Source: Helicobacter sp. MIT 21-1697
Lineage (GTDB): Bacteria; Campylobacterota; Campylobacteria; Campylobacterales; Helicobacteraceae
Assembly (NCBI RefSeq): GCF_026241255.1
Contig: NZ_JAPHNC010000010.1
Coordinates: 1-61,796 of the forward strand
Length of the DNA: 61,796 nt
Direction of reading: 5' to 3'
Shown here piece after piece: positions 1 to 8,280 of this stretch. Position 1 is the stretch's first letter, and each line of letters starts with the position of its first letter. A program made the position numbers and the translations under genes. Below the pieces are notes generated by a model. It was not told the DNA's origin and searched no databases. It saw nothing but the letters and a program-made list of their open reading frames with translations.

Positions 1-154
1 ATCCCAAAAACAAGCGATTTTAAAAAAGGCTTTGATATAAATATATTTTTATGTGTTTGACTTTAGTTTAACTGCACAAAAACAAGCAAGTTTTAAATAA
101 GCTTGATACGAACAAAAGCTCCTTTTCTTGGACGAATTATTAAGTAAAACTTGT

Positions 155-160
155 TATAAT
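155..160 (+). promoter_or_regulatory. Probable sigma70 -10 box for the small gene at 213
   Basis: A perfect TATAAT lies here in AT-rich DNA. Transcription would begin near 167, which makes the GTG at 162 unusable as a start and favours the ATG at 213. No convincing -35 box is seen, which is usual for Campylobacterota promoters. Confidence 0.55.
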
Positions 161-212
161 TGTGCCTAAAAAGATTCAAGTAGTAGATTGGATAGGGGAA
201 AAGGGAGCAAAT

Positions 213-416
213 ATGGGAATGCCAATAAGTTTTAATCAGCCAATACCACAAATCATACCAACAACGCCGGTCGTGCCTCAAAGTAATCCAAGAAAAGATG
301 AGGAAACTTATAAGCTGGATAGTTTGAAAATGCACGAAACGCGAATGCCCGAAGTTACATATAGTTTGGATAGTTTGATAATGAGTAAAGGATTACTGCT
401 CAACACTCAAGCATAA
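213..416 (+). CDS. Small hypothetical protein with a duplicated YxLDSL motif
   Basis: This encodes about 67 residues and I do not recognise the family. The start is the ATG at 213, preceded by purine-rich AGGGGAAAAGGGAG and lying about 45 bases after a good -10 box; reading could open in frame from a GTG at 162, but that lies before the expected transcript start. The protein is proline-rich at its N-terminus and has two near-identical segments in its second half, TYKLDSLKM and TYSLDSLIM, about 23 residues apart, suggesting a duplicated peptide-like binding motif. No signal peptide or membrane segment is visible. It ends before a perfect palindrome that probably terminates transcription. Confidence 0.55.
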   Translation: MGMPISFNQPIPQIIPTTPVVPQSNPRKDEETYKLDSLKMHETRMPEVTYSLDSLIMSKGLLLNTQA

Positions 417-469
417 GAGAGAATCTTGGGGATAACAAAAAAGTGCGAAGCCAAAGATAATGAATAAGC

Positions 470-503
470 CAAACTAGATTCTATATATATAGAATCTAGT
501 TTG
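470..503. terminator. 34-bp perfect palindrome, probable bidirectional terminator
   Basis: The 34 bases are perfectly self-complementary. They would fold into a 15-bp stem (arm CAAACTAGATTCTAT) with an ATAT tip. The element lies between two convergent genes, 54 bases after the stop of the small gene and 17 bases before the stop of the minus-strand gene. There is no clear U tract on either side, so terminator is an inference from position and structure. Confidence 0.6.
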
Positions 504-520
504 ATGAGGTAGGTGTAGAA

Positions 521-1636
521 TTAAGATTGTGCATCTTCTACAATGTTGATAATTGTGTTTGCTACTCTACGCGCAGTTTTGTCCAAAAATTCTGCTGGAG
601 AAGTAAAGCCCACACAAGAGCAGTTGATTTCACCCAAAACATATTTATCCTTACCATTTGCATCTGTATCAAGGATAAAGTCTGCTGTCCAAATGAGCGG
701 CAAATCATAGTTGCCAAGTTTAGTTTTAATCTCTGGGAGATTTGAAAGGAAGTAATCCACCAAGGTGCTCCATTGTTCTGGCTTGTCATAGCGATATTTT
801 GCACCGCTAAAGAGTGTTGCAGAGAATGCGTCCGCGCCTTCAGCAGGTTTTTTATGCACAACATAAATGGGGTCTTTATAAAGCATAAGGATTCGGATTT
901 CACCCTCTTTGATACGAGGCAAGAAAGTCATATCCACGAGCATACCATTATCACCTTTAAGGTATTTTTCACAAAAATCCATAAACTCACCGAGTTTGCG
1001 CTCTTCAACGTGATTATCTACTGCTTCTGTGCAGCGAATCTCTGCATCTAATGGCAATTCACTTACACCTTTATATTTGCTTGGGTCTTTGATTTGCACA
1101 CGCCAAATGCCCTCACCTGTTGAGCCACGATTTTGTTTAAGCACTCTCTCTCCCTTTGCAAGAGTTTTGGGAAAGTTCTTTTTGAAGTCGTGCTCACCGC
1201 CAGCTTCCCATTTTACGCCAATCCTCGCTGCCTCACTTGGGTCATAGTATGCTAAAGTATCTGTGGGCACAAGCTCTGTATTGCGAAGCTTAGTTAAAGC
1301 ATCTTTTGCACCATAGCCAATCATCGCATCAGGGTGTGGCATACCAATGACACCATCAGCACAAAGTTTGCGCAATACATCAAAGTAGAGTTTTTCTTCT
1401 TTGAGATTGCCCGGATTTACGCGTGAAACATACGCATCAGCAGATTTTTTGACATACTCATAGATTTCATTCTTTTTTGCCTCATCGCGCAAAATCTCAT
1501 CTGTAAAAAAAACAACTTCTGCGTTCCAGCCAAGTTTTTTCAGATAATCCATCATTGGCACAGTGTCTTTTCTATGCCCATCTTTACCCTTATCGCTGCC
1601 TCCTACTGCTTCAAAAAAAACGATATGTTTTTTCAT
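521..1636 (-). CDS. Cj0069-like protein, probable ATP-grasp fold
   Basis: A 371-residue cytoplasmic protein resembling the uncharacterised Campylobacterota family typified by C. jejuni Cj0069. The start is the ATG at 1636 because AAGGAGG sits just upstream; an in-frame ATG ten codons earlier lacks such a site. Features suggestive of ATP-grasp ligases are a nucleotide-binding-like stretch around LKQNRGSTGEGIWRV near the middle and the acidic C-terminal stretch LGEINCSCVGF, where metal and ATP ligands sit in glutathione synthetase-like enzymes. The substrate is unknown. It is apparently transcribed alone from a promoter between 1640 and 1710. The family link is from memory of the N-terminal FFEAVGGSDKGKDGHRKDT segment; the fold is inference. 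Confidence 0.75.
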   Translation of the reverse strand: MKKHIVFFEAVGGSDKGKDGHRKDTVPMMDYLKKLGWNAEVVFFTDEILRDEAKKNEIYEYVKKSADAYVSRVNPGNLKEEKLYFDVLRKLCADGVIGMPHPDAMIGYGAKDALTKLRNTELVPTDTLAYYDPSEAARIGVKWEAGGEHDFKKNFPKTLAKGERVLKQNRGSTGEGIWRVQIKDPSKYKGVSELPLDAEIRCTEAVDNHVEERKLGEFMDFCEKYLKGDNGMLVDMTFLPRIKEGEIRILMLYKDPIYVVHKKPAEGADAFSATLFSGAKYRYDKPEQWSTLVDYFLSNLPEIKTKLGNYDLPLIWTADFILDTDANGKDKYVLGEINCSCVGFTSPAEFLDKTARRVANTIINIVEDAQS

Positions 1637-1746
1637 CAATTCCTCCTTAAAAATAAAATGAAACATTCTTATATTACGCTAAAATTTTACAAGAATAACT
1701 AAAATAATGTATATTCTTATGAGATTTTGTTTGTCTGCTTTAGAAT

Positions 1747-4251
1747 CTACCCATTTTTAACTTTTTTAGATTCTAATGTTATGCCTTTAAAGTGTTTTAA
1801 TCGCATAGAGTTAAGCACCACAATAAGAGAGCTAAAACTCATAGAAAGAGCTGCAAAGAGCGGTATCACAAGTCCAGCCACTGCCAACGGCACACTCAAA
1901 GCATTATAACCAATGCTTAAAATAATGTTTTGTTTAATGCTGCTATAAGTTCGGTGCGCAATTTCAAAGGCATTGTGCAGGGTAGTAAGCTTATCGTCAA
2001 GAATTACAACATCGCTACTTAAGATTGCAATATCACTCCCAGCTCCCATAGAAATAGCAATATCACTTTTGCTTAAAGCAGGTGCGTCATTAATCCCATC
2101 GCCCACCATTACAAGCACATTTTGTGGGTGCTTTTGCCTATAAGATTCTATCCAATCTGCCTTTTGTAAGGGTGATAGGCTATGATGAGATTCTTGAATT
2201 GCTATGAGTGAGCTGATTTGCTCCACACTCTCTATCCTATCGCCGCTTAACAAGGCTGTGGCAATGCCACGCTGATGTAAAGATTCTATTAGAGTTTTAG
2301 CATAGGGCTTTGGTTCATCATAGAGTTCAAAGATTTCACAAATCTCACTTTGATTTTGGGTATCCTTTTGCTGCATACCAAAGCCAAATATCATACCTCC
2401 ACCAAGCGAAAGCTTAGGAATAGCAAAGCCTTGTGCGCGTAAAAATGCTAAATTTCCTCCTACAAGTTTGCAATCTCCCATATACGCGCTTATACCTTGT
2501 GCATCAAATTGCTCAAATTGCTCTAAAACAGGAGCATTGCAAGTATTGTCTGATTGATTTATGTCATTTTGAGATTGCAAAAAATGTACAATGCCTTCTG
2601 CCACAGGGTGCTTACTTAAACGCACAAAAGCAAGCAACAAATCTTTGTCATAACTGCCACCTATATGACATTTTTGCACTCTAGGCGCACCTTGAGTGAG
2701 TGTGCCTGTCTTATCAAAAACTACAATATTTGCTTTTGCAAGGCTTTCAAGGAATCGCGCTTGTTTGAAAAGGATATTGTAATGATAAGATTCGCCAATG
2801 CCAACCACAGAAGCAATAGGCGTAGCCAAAGCCAACGCGCAAGGACAGGCGATAATAATCACAGAGATAGCTATCATAAGTGATTTTTCAGCTCCTACAT
2901 TTCCTACAAAGTACCAGCCTAAAAAACAAAGCAGGGCAATGCTTAAAATGATGCGTGAAAAATACTGCGAAAGGCTATTAGCAAGATTTTGTATGTGTGG
3001 TCTGTGATTAAGCGAGGAACTTACAAGTGCGATAATATGGCTCATAAGGCTTTGTGAGAATATTTTAGTCGCTTGGTAAAAAATTTGATGATTCAGATTG
3101 ACATAACCAGAGAGAATCTCATCACCTTTTTTAGATTCTATGGGCAAAGATTCGCCGCTGATTGCTTTTGTGTCAAAAATTGCTCTTTGACTGAGCAAAA
3201 TACCATCAATAGCGATTTTTTCACCCGCCCTTACGAGAATCATATCGCCTATTTGGACTTCTTCGGGGGCAACTTGATGTGTGAGATGTGGATTTTGTTT
3301 ATCACAGAGTTCTATACTTGTGGGCAAGAGATGACTAAGTTTATCAAGGCTATCTCCAGCATTTTTGCGTGCTCGGACTTCCAAAAATTTGCCAATAAGT
3401 ACAAAGGTAATAATCATGCTCACAGATTCAAAATAAGTCTCGCCACTGCGCGTGAGAGCAGCATATAGAGAATAAATATAAGTTAGCGTAGAGCCAACAG
3501 CAACGAGCAAATCCATACCCACAAAACCATTTTTTAATCCATAATAGCTTGAGCGAAAAAACACCCAGCCAGAGTAAAAAAGTGCAGGAGTGCACAGGAT
3601 AAATGAGGCGAGATTGAGTATATCTTTTGCTTCCTTGGTGATACCAAGAAAATACCCGCTATATTGTGCAATGGCTACCCACATAATATTCATTGTGCAA
3701 AAAAGTGCAACAATCACGCGTATATAATATTCTTTCATTTGTTTTTTATCTGCGCTTTCTTGGATTCGGCTATCATATACATACGCATCATAGCCAATAG
3801 ATTGAATAAGTGCGACAATAGCACTTAAGGGGAGTTTGTTTCTATCCCAAACAATGCTTGCTTTGTTGTTCGTATAATTAATGGAAGCACTTATAATCCC
3901 CTCTTGCGCTAAAAGGATCTTTTCATTAAGCCAAATACACGCTGCACAATGAATCCCGCTTATAATTAAATGTACTTCGCAGAGTTCCGCATCGTCTTTT
4001 GTAATGGTATGGACATATTTTTGCATAAATGCGTCTGTGTCAAATCGCTTCAAATCATTGTGAGTATCAAGTGTTGGGGGAGCAAGGGGACTTGTGAGTT
4101 TATCATAAAAACTTGTGAGTGAGCAATCTTGGAGCAAAAAATATACACTTTCGCAGCCATTGCAACAAAAATGTAGCTCCTCTCCTTGCTCATTATAGCG
4201 TGTGCTTAATTGTGAATCATCATATTCAAGCTGACAATGGGAACATCGCAC
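1747..4251 (-). CDS. ccoI: Copper-translocating P-type ATPase, CcoI/FixI type
   Basis: An 834-residue heavy-metal P1B-ATPase. The N-terminus has a cysteine-rich zinc-finger-like segment (Cys3, Cys6, FCCNGC near residues 28-33), then a heavy-metal-associated domain with GIHCAAC at 99-105. The membrane CPC ion site is at 469-471 in IIACPCALALATP; the phosphorylation motif DKTGTLT begins at Asp513; GDGINDAPALS lies toward the C-terminus. This N-terminal arrangement is that of CcoI/FixI, which exports copper across the inner membrane for assembly of cbb3 oxidase, rather than CopA detoxification pumps. The start lies 3 bases after the mqnE stop, so the two are probably co-transcribed. The cbb3 genes themselves are not in the window. 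Confidence 0.88.
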   Translation of the reverse strand: MRCSHCQLEYDDSQLSTRYNEQGEELHFCCNGCESVYFLLQDCSLTSFYDKLTSPLAPPTLDTHNDLKRFDTDAFMQKYVHTITKDDAELCEVHLIISGIHCAACIWLNEKILLAQEGIISASINYTNNKASIVWDRNKLPLSAIVALIQSIGYDAYVYDSRIQESADKKQMKEYYIRVIVALFCTMNIMWVAIAQYSGYFLGITKEAKDILNLASFILCTPALFYSGWVFFRSSYYGLKNGFVGMDLLVAVGSTLTYIYSLYAALTRSGETYFESVSMIITFVLIGKFLEVRARKNAGDSLDKLSHLLPTSIELCDKQNPHLTHQVAPEEVQIGDMILVRAGEKIAIDGILLSQRAIFDTKAISGESLPIESKKGDEILSGYVNLNHQIFYQATKIFSQSLMSHIIALVSSSLNHRPHIQNLANSLSQYFSRIILSIALLCFLGWYFVGNVGAEKSLMIAISVIIIACPCALALATPIASVVGIGESYHYNILFKQARFLESLAKANIVVFDKTGTLTQGAPRVQKCHIGGSYDKDLLLAFVRLSKHPVAEGIVHFLQSQNDINQSDNTCNAPVLEQFEQFDAQGISAYMGDCKLVGGNLAFLRAQGFAIPKLSLGGGMIFGFGMQQKDTQNQSEICEIFELYDEPKPYAKTLIESLHQRGIATALLSGDRIESVEQISSLIAIQESHHSLSPLQKADWIESYRQKHPQNVLVMVGDGINDAPALSKSDIAISMGAGSDIAILSSDVVILDDKLTTLHNAFEIAHRTYSSIKQNIILSIGYNALSVPLAVAGLVIPLFAALSMSFSSLIVVLNSMRLKHFKGITLESKKVKNG

Positions 4252-4254
4252 TTT

Positions 4255-5340
4255 TTAACACTCTGCAAGTTCATTGTAAAGGGAATCTCGCTCAATCGCA
4301 CGAAATCCAGCGTCTTTAATTTGTGAGATAAGCTCCTCTTTGTTTAATCCGCTTTTGCTTTTTGCTCCTGCGGCAGATTGAATGCTTTCTAATTGAATTG
4401 TTCCGTCCATATCATCAGCACCAAATTCTTGTGCAACAATAGCAAGATTAAGCCCCAAAGTTGCCCAATATGCCTTTATATGTGGGATATTATGAAGCAA
4501 GATTCTCGCAATAGCAATTGTTTTTAGAATCTCTTGTCCGCTTGGAAATGCTTTGACATTGAGAAAATTATTTTCGCGTTGATAAAGAAGGGGGATAAAG
4601 GCATTGAATCCACCCTGTTTTTGCGCTACTTTGGCGTTTTCACTTTGAGCAGCGCGTAATCGCAGCATATGATCAATTCTATGTTCTCTTTGTTCTATGT
4701 GTCCAAAAAGCATTGTTGCATTACTCATTTTACCTAGAGTATGCCAATATGTGTGAATCTCAAGCCATCTTTGTGAGCTTACCTTGCCTTTGCAGATAAA
4801 AGCACGCACCTGCTCATCAAAGATTTCAGCACCACCTCCGGGCATAGAATCTACTCCAGCCTTTGCCATATCTTCAAGCACTCTCTTGTAGCCTTTGTTT
4901 GAGATTCTATCTAAATAATCTACTTCTGCGGCAGTGAGAGCTTTTAAATGCACTTGTGGCAGAGCCTTTTTGACTTCTTTGAAAAGTTCAAAATACCATT
5001 CATAAGTATAGTTTGGATTATGACTAGAAACGATATGAAGCTCTTTTGCGCCGTTTTCATAGGCATTATGTGCTTGAGCGAGAATCTCATCAATGTTCAT
5101 AGAATAAGGATTGGGATTTTTGCGTGAGGCAGAAAATGCGCAAAATTTACATACATCTGCACAAATATTGCTTGGGTTAATATGGCGATTGTTGTTAAAA
5201 AATACTTTTTTATCATACCGCTCTTTGCGGAGATTATATGCTGCTTCACCAAGTGTGAAAATATCATATTCATACAATCTGCTTAGCTCTTTTGGGCTTA
5301 AATCCTCATCTTGTGCCAAAGCCTTTTGTAATAAATCCAT
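4255..5340 (-). CDS. mqnE: Aminofutalosine synthase (radical SAM)
   Basis: A 361-residue radical SAM enzyme of the futalosine menaquinone pathway. MqnE joins 3-[(1-carboxyvinyl)oxy]benzoate to the adenosyl radical from S-adenosylmethionine, giving aminofutalosine. The CX3CX2C cluster ligands are Cys60, Cys64 and Cys67 in ICADVCKFCAF, and GGGAEI follows in the barrel as expected. The start ATG at 5340 has AAGGAG upstream. A second enzyme of the same pathway, mqnC, lies 32 kb away. MqnC and MqnE are similar in sequence; I assign this one as MqnE from the NNNRHINPSN and SSHNPNYTYEW segments. A TATACA -10 candidate lies at 5371-5376 on the minus strand. Confidence 0.9.
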   Translation of the reverse strand: MDLLQKALAQDEDLSPKELSRLYEYDIFTLGEAAYNLRKERYDKKVFFNNNRHINPSNICADVCKFCAFSASRKNPNPYSMNIDEILAQAHNAYENGAKELHIVSSHNPNYTYEWYFELFKEVKKALPQVHLKALTAAEVDYLDRISNKGYKRVLEDMAKAGVDSMPGGGAEIFDEQVRAFICKGKVSSQRWLEIHTYWHTLGKMSNATMLFGHIEQREHRIDHMLRLRAAQSENAKVAQKQGGFNAFIPLLYQRENNFLNVKAFPSGQEILKTIAIARILLHNIPHIKAYWATLGLNLAIVAQEFGADDMDGTIQLESIQSAAGAKSKSGLNKEELISQIKDAGFRAIERDSLYNELAEC

Positions 5341-5441
5341 TTTTTCTCCTTAAAACTTTAAAAAAGTGATTGTATAGCATAAAATCTTAGAATCTCATTT
5401 ACACATTCTTACATATTTTCTATTGTTTGTGCGCCAAAGAA

Positions 5442-6440
5442 TTACCCACCTGTGTAATAAAATGCACGCGTAGAATGCTTTTGTTGCTCCATTTCCTGCT
5501 CCCATTGATTCTTTTCGGGTTTATTGCGCACAGAGAGTTCTAAAAGTTTTTGCATTTTTTCTTTATCATTTTGCATAATGGCATCTTTAAGATTCACGCT
5601 TTCTTGGTAATACAAGCAAGGGCAAATCACGCCATCACTTGTGAGACGGATACGATTGCAGCTTGCACAAAAATCATCTTCGTGTGGAGAGATAATACCG
5701 AAGGTAAGCTGTTTTGGCAAAGAGGGTGAGTCATTATCCTTTAAGATAATTGAATACAGCTTTGCTGGACCGAAACATTCTTTTTTTTCTAAGGTAGTAG
5801 GATACTTAGTGTTAATAATGTTTAGAATCTCTGCACTTCGCAAACCTTTTAAGCCCTCTTTTGCGTGGATATTTTCCATAAATTCAATAAAACGAATGCC
5901 AAAGCCATGGGTGGCGGCAAATTCAAGCATATCAATGATTTCATCATCATTTATACCTTGAATTGGCACCATATTGAGCTTAATGCCTAATCCAAGATGA
6001 GCGGCTTTATGAATGCCTCTTAGGATTTGTGGCAGAGCATCGCGCTTAGAAATAAGCTTTATACGCTCACTTTTAAGAGAATCCAAAGAGATATTAATGC
6101 GTGAAAGCCCTGCATCTTTTAAATCTTTAGCGTATTTTTCAAGCAAAAAGGCATTACTTGTGAGTGTAAGCTCAATATGAGGTGCGTATTCGTAAATTTG
6201 AGCGATAAATGCGCTTAAATCTGCCCTCAAAAGAGGCTCTCCGCCTGTAATACGGATTTTTTTTATACCATTATCAATGGCAAGCTTGATAAATTCAAGC
6301 ATTTTAGGCAGAGGCAATGCACTCTCATCTACAAAATCTTCTGGTGTATCAGGCATACAATATTGGCAGCGGAAATTGCATTGCTTGGTAACAGATACGC
6401 GTATATAATCAATCGTGCGAGAAAAAGAATCTACTAACAT
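5442..6440 (-). CDS. moaA: GTP 3',8-cyclase, molybdenum cofactor biosynthesis
   Basis: A 332-residue radical SAM protein carrying out the first step of molybdopterin synthesis, GTP to the cyclic dihydropterin precursor. The N-terminal cluster is CNFRCQYCMP (Cys21, Cys25, Cys28); the second, MoaA-specific cluster is DDFCASCNRIRLTSDGVICPC in the C-terminal third. The chain ends in the Gly-Gly needed for activity in this family. It is divergent from mobA, which acts later in the same pathway, with 86 bases between them. The coding strand contains an A8 run near 5781-5788, a potential slippage site, but the frame is intact as read. Confidence 0.93.
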   Translation of the reverse strand: MLVDSFSRTIDYIRVSVTKQCNFRCQYCMPDTPEDFVDESALPLPKMLEFIKLAIDNGIKKIRITGGEPLLRADLSAFIAQIYEYAPHIELTLTSNAFLLEKYAKDLKDAGLSRINISLDSLKSERIKLISKRDALPQILRGIHKAAHLGLGIKLNMVPIQGINDDEIIDMLEFAATHGFGIRFIEFMENIHAKEGLKGLRSAEILNIINTKYPTTLEKKECFGPAKLYSIILKDNDSPSLPKQLTFGIISPHEDDFCASCNRIRLTSDGVICPCLYYQESVNLKDAIMQNDKEKMQKLLELSVRNKPEKNQWEQEMEQQKHSTRAFYYTGG

Positions 6441-6496
6441 TGCTCTTCCAAAATGTAAATTTATATTTAAAGAAATTAGGATTATACAAAATAAGA

Positions 6497-6502
6497 TACA
6501 AT
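6497..6502 (+). promoter_or_regulatory. Probable -10 box for mobA-flhB
   Basis: TACAAT in the moaA/mobA divergent interval, 24 bases before the mobA ATG, which has GAAAGG as a modest ribosome binding site. This is the only good -10-like hexamer in the right place. Confidence 0.45.
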
Positions 6503-6526
6503 GCTTACTAAAAATGAAAGGTTTTT

Positions 6527-7096
6527 ATGCAAAAGATTGCTATTCCGTGTGTGATACTTGCTGGTGGCAAAAGTTCGCGTTTGGGCACAGATAAGACGCA
6601 AATTGCATTTGGACAGCATACGCTTAGTCAATGGGTATTTATGCGTTTGAGTGTCTTGTTTGAATCTCTTTATATCAGCGCAAAAACGCGGGATAAATTT
6701 CAGTTTGAAGCTCCGTTTTTGATAGAATCTAGTTCTATCTATGCCCCTATGGTAGGAATGATTAATGCCTTTAAAAAATTAGATACGCAAGAGATTATGT
6801 TTTTAAGTGTGGATACACCTTTTATCACTTGCGCAACTTTGCATAATATTGCCCTTGCGAATGCTCCTATTGTCTATGCACAGAGTGCCCATAAGGCACA
6901 TTATCTTATTTCCAAATGGCATAAATCTATGCTTGATACGCTTATATGGGCATATAAGGCTAAAAATTATGCCCTGCATCGCATTATAGAATCTCACCCC
7001 TATCAAAGCATTGCTGCAACAGAAGAGGAATGTCTTAACATCAACACAATGGACGACTATCGTGAGGCTTTAAAAGTCTATGAGGATATGGAATAG
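6527..7096 (+). CDS. mobA: Molybdenum cofactor guanylyltransferase
   Basis: A 189-residue nucleotidyltransferase that attaches GMP to molybdopterin to give the guanine dinucleotide cofactor used by formate dehydrogenase and nitrate or S-oxide reductases. The N-terminal signature VILAGGKSSRLGTDK is the nucleotide-binding loop, and FLSVDTPF carries the conserved aspartate. It lies beside and divergent from moaA, and its stop is 2 bases before the flhB start, so flhB is probably translated from the same mRNA. The moaA-mobA-flhB neighbourhood is also found in H. pylori. Confidence 0.88.
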   Translation: MQKIAIPCVILAGGKSSRLGTDKTQIAFGQHTLSQWVFMRLSVLFESLYISAKTRDKFQFEAPFLIESSSIYAPMVGMINAFKKLDTQEIMFLSVDTPFITCATLHNIALANAPIVYAQSAHKAHYLISKWHKSMLDTLIWAYKAKNYALHRIIESHPYQSIAATEEECLNINTMDDYREALKVYEDME

Positions 7097-7098
7097 CT

Positions 7099-8229
7099 AT
7101 GGCAGCTGATGAAGAAAAAACCCAAGCCCCATCGGCACATAAGATTCAAAGAGCTAGAGAAGAAGGTAATGTCAGCAAAAGCCCAGAATTTGCTGGTTTT
7201 TTTATTTTGCTTATAGGTTTGGGATTGATGTTTTTACTTCTGCCTTTTTGGGTAGAAGGCACGCAGAGAATCTACCATCATATCAATCAGCTTATGCTGC
7301 TTGATGTGGATAGGCGTTTGTTGGGCAATCTAATGCTAAGTATTGGGCTTGAAGTGTTTTTTATGCTTGCACCGCTTTTTCTTGTGCTGATGATTACGGG
7401 GGTTATTGCAAATGTCGCACAATTTGGATTGCTTCTTTCACCTAAAGCGATTAAGCCTAAAATATCTAAAATTAACCCTATAACAGGCATTAAAAATGTT
7501 ATTTCACTTAAAAAGATTCTAGATGGTTTTATGATTACCTTAAAGGTTTTTGTAGCCTTTATTGTTGGGTTTGCTGTATTTGTGAGTTTTTTTGATGAAT
7601 TACCAAGCGTTTCAATGAGCGGATTGTATGGGCAGATTATGTGGTTTAGGCAAAAGGCACTTATCCTTATTGGAGTGCTATTAATTTTGTTTTTTATTAT
7701 GGCAGTAAGTGATTATTTGATTAAACGTTATCAATACATCAAAAGTCTCAAAATGAGCATTAAAGAAGTCAAAGATGAATACAAACAATATGAGCAAAGT
7801 CCTGAAGTGAAGGCTAAGATTCGTCAAATGCAACAAAAAATCGCAAATAATCGTATGATGCAAGAAATCCCTTCTGCTTCCGTTGTTATCACTAACCCTA
7901 CGCATTATGCTGTGGCGTTGCGTTATAGTGAGAAAGAGATTGAAAAAGGTATGCCTCCAATATTGGTAGCAAAAGGCATTGATGAGCTTGCCATACGCAT
8001 TAAAAGTATAGCAAGAGAATATGATATTAAAATCATTGAGAATCCACCTCTTGCACGCGAACTTTATCGGCAGTTGGATTTAAATCAAGTTATTCCTCAC
8101 GACCTTTTTGCAGCGGTAGGACAGGTGTTAAGCGAGGTTGCATATCTTGAGGAGCGTGAAGGCAAGAAAAAAATGAGTAAGATTCTTGAAATTGCAGGAG
8201 AGAAAGTAGCCAAAGAGCGTCAAATCTAA
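7099..8229 (+). CDS. flhB: Flagellar type III export gate protein FlhB
   Basis: A 376-residue inner-membrane protein of the flagellar export apparatus that controls the switch from rod/hook to filament substrates. Four hydrophobic segments occupy roughly the first 210 residues, followed by the cytoplasmic domain. The self-cleavage motif NPTH is at residues 266-269 and is intact, so autocleavage between Asn and Pro is expected. The N-terminus EEKTQAPSAHKIQRAREEG is typical. It follows mobA by 2 bases, which probably places it in a mixed operon as in H. pylori. Confidence 0.96.
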   Translation: MAADEEKTQAPSAHKIQRAREEGNVSKSPEFAGFFILLIGLGLMFLLLPFWVEGTQRIYHHINQLMLLDVDRRLLGNLMLSIGLEVFFMLAPLFLVLMITGVIANVAQFGLLLSPKAIKPKISKINPITGIKNVISLKKILDGFMITLKVFVAFIVGFAVFVSFFDELPSVSMSGLYGQIMWFRQKALILIGVLLILFFIMAVSDYLIKRYQYIKSLKMSIKEVKDEYKQYEQSPEVKAKIRQMQQKIANNRMMQEIPSASVVITNPTHYAVALRYSEKEIEKGMPPILVAKGIDELAIRIKSIAREYDIKIIENPPLARELYRQLDLNQVIPHDLFAAVGQVLSEVAYLEEREGKKKMSKILEIAGEKVAKERQI

Positions 8230-8239
8230 GATTTTATGC

Positions 8240-8245
8240 TATAAT
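8240..8245 (+). promoter_or_regulatory. Probable extended -10 promoter for the M23 peptidase-minC-lpxC cluster
   Basis: TGCTATAAT ends at 8245, giving a consensus -10 with a TG extension 35 bases before the ATG at 8281. The downstream genes through the TsaB-like gene are closely packed and may share this start. Confidence 0.6.
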
Positions 8246-8280
8246 AAAACCTTTATTCTTTGTAATCCAAAGGCACGAGT

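Noticed and set aside
1-154. Gene or RNA at the left edge
   Set aside because: The stretch is AT-rich with an 11-base direct repeat (CAAAAACAAGC at 5-15 and 77-87) but no open frame or structured RNA that I can support.
162-212. Longer version of the first small gene starting at GTG 162
   Set aside because: The GTG lies before the transcript start expected from TATAAT at 155-160 and has no binding site; ATG 213 has a purine-rich site.
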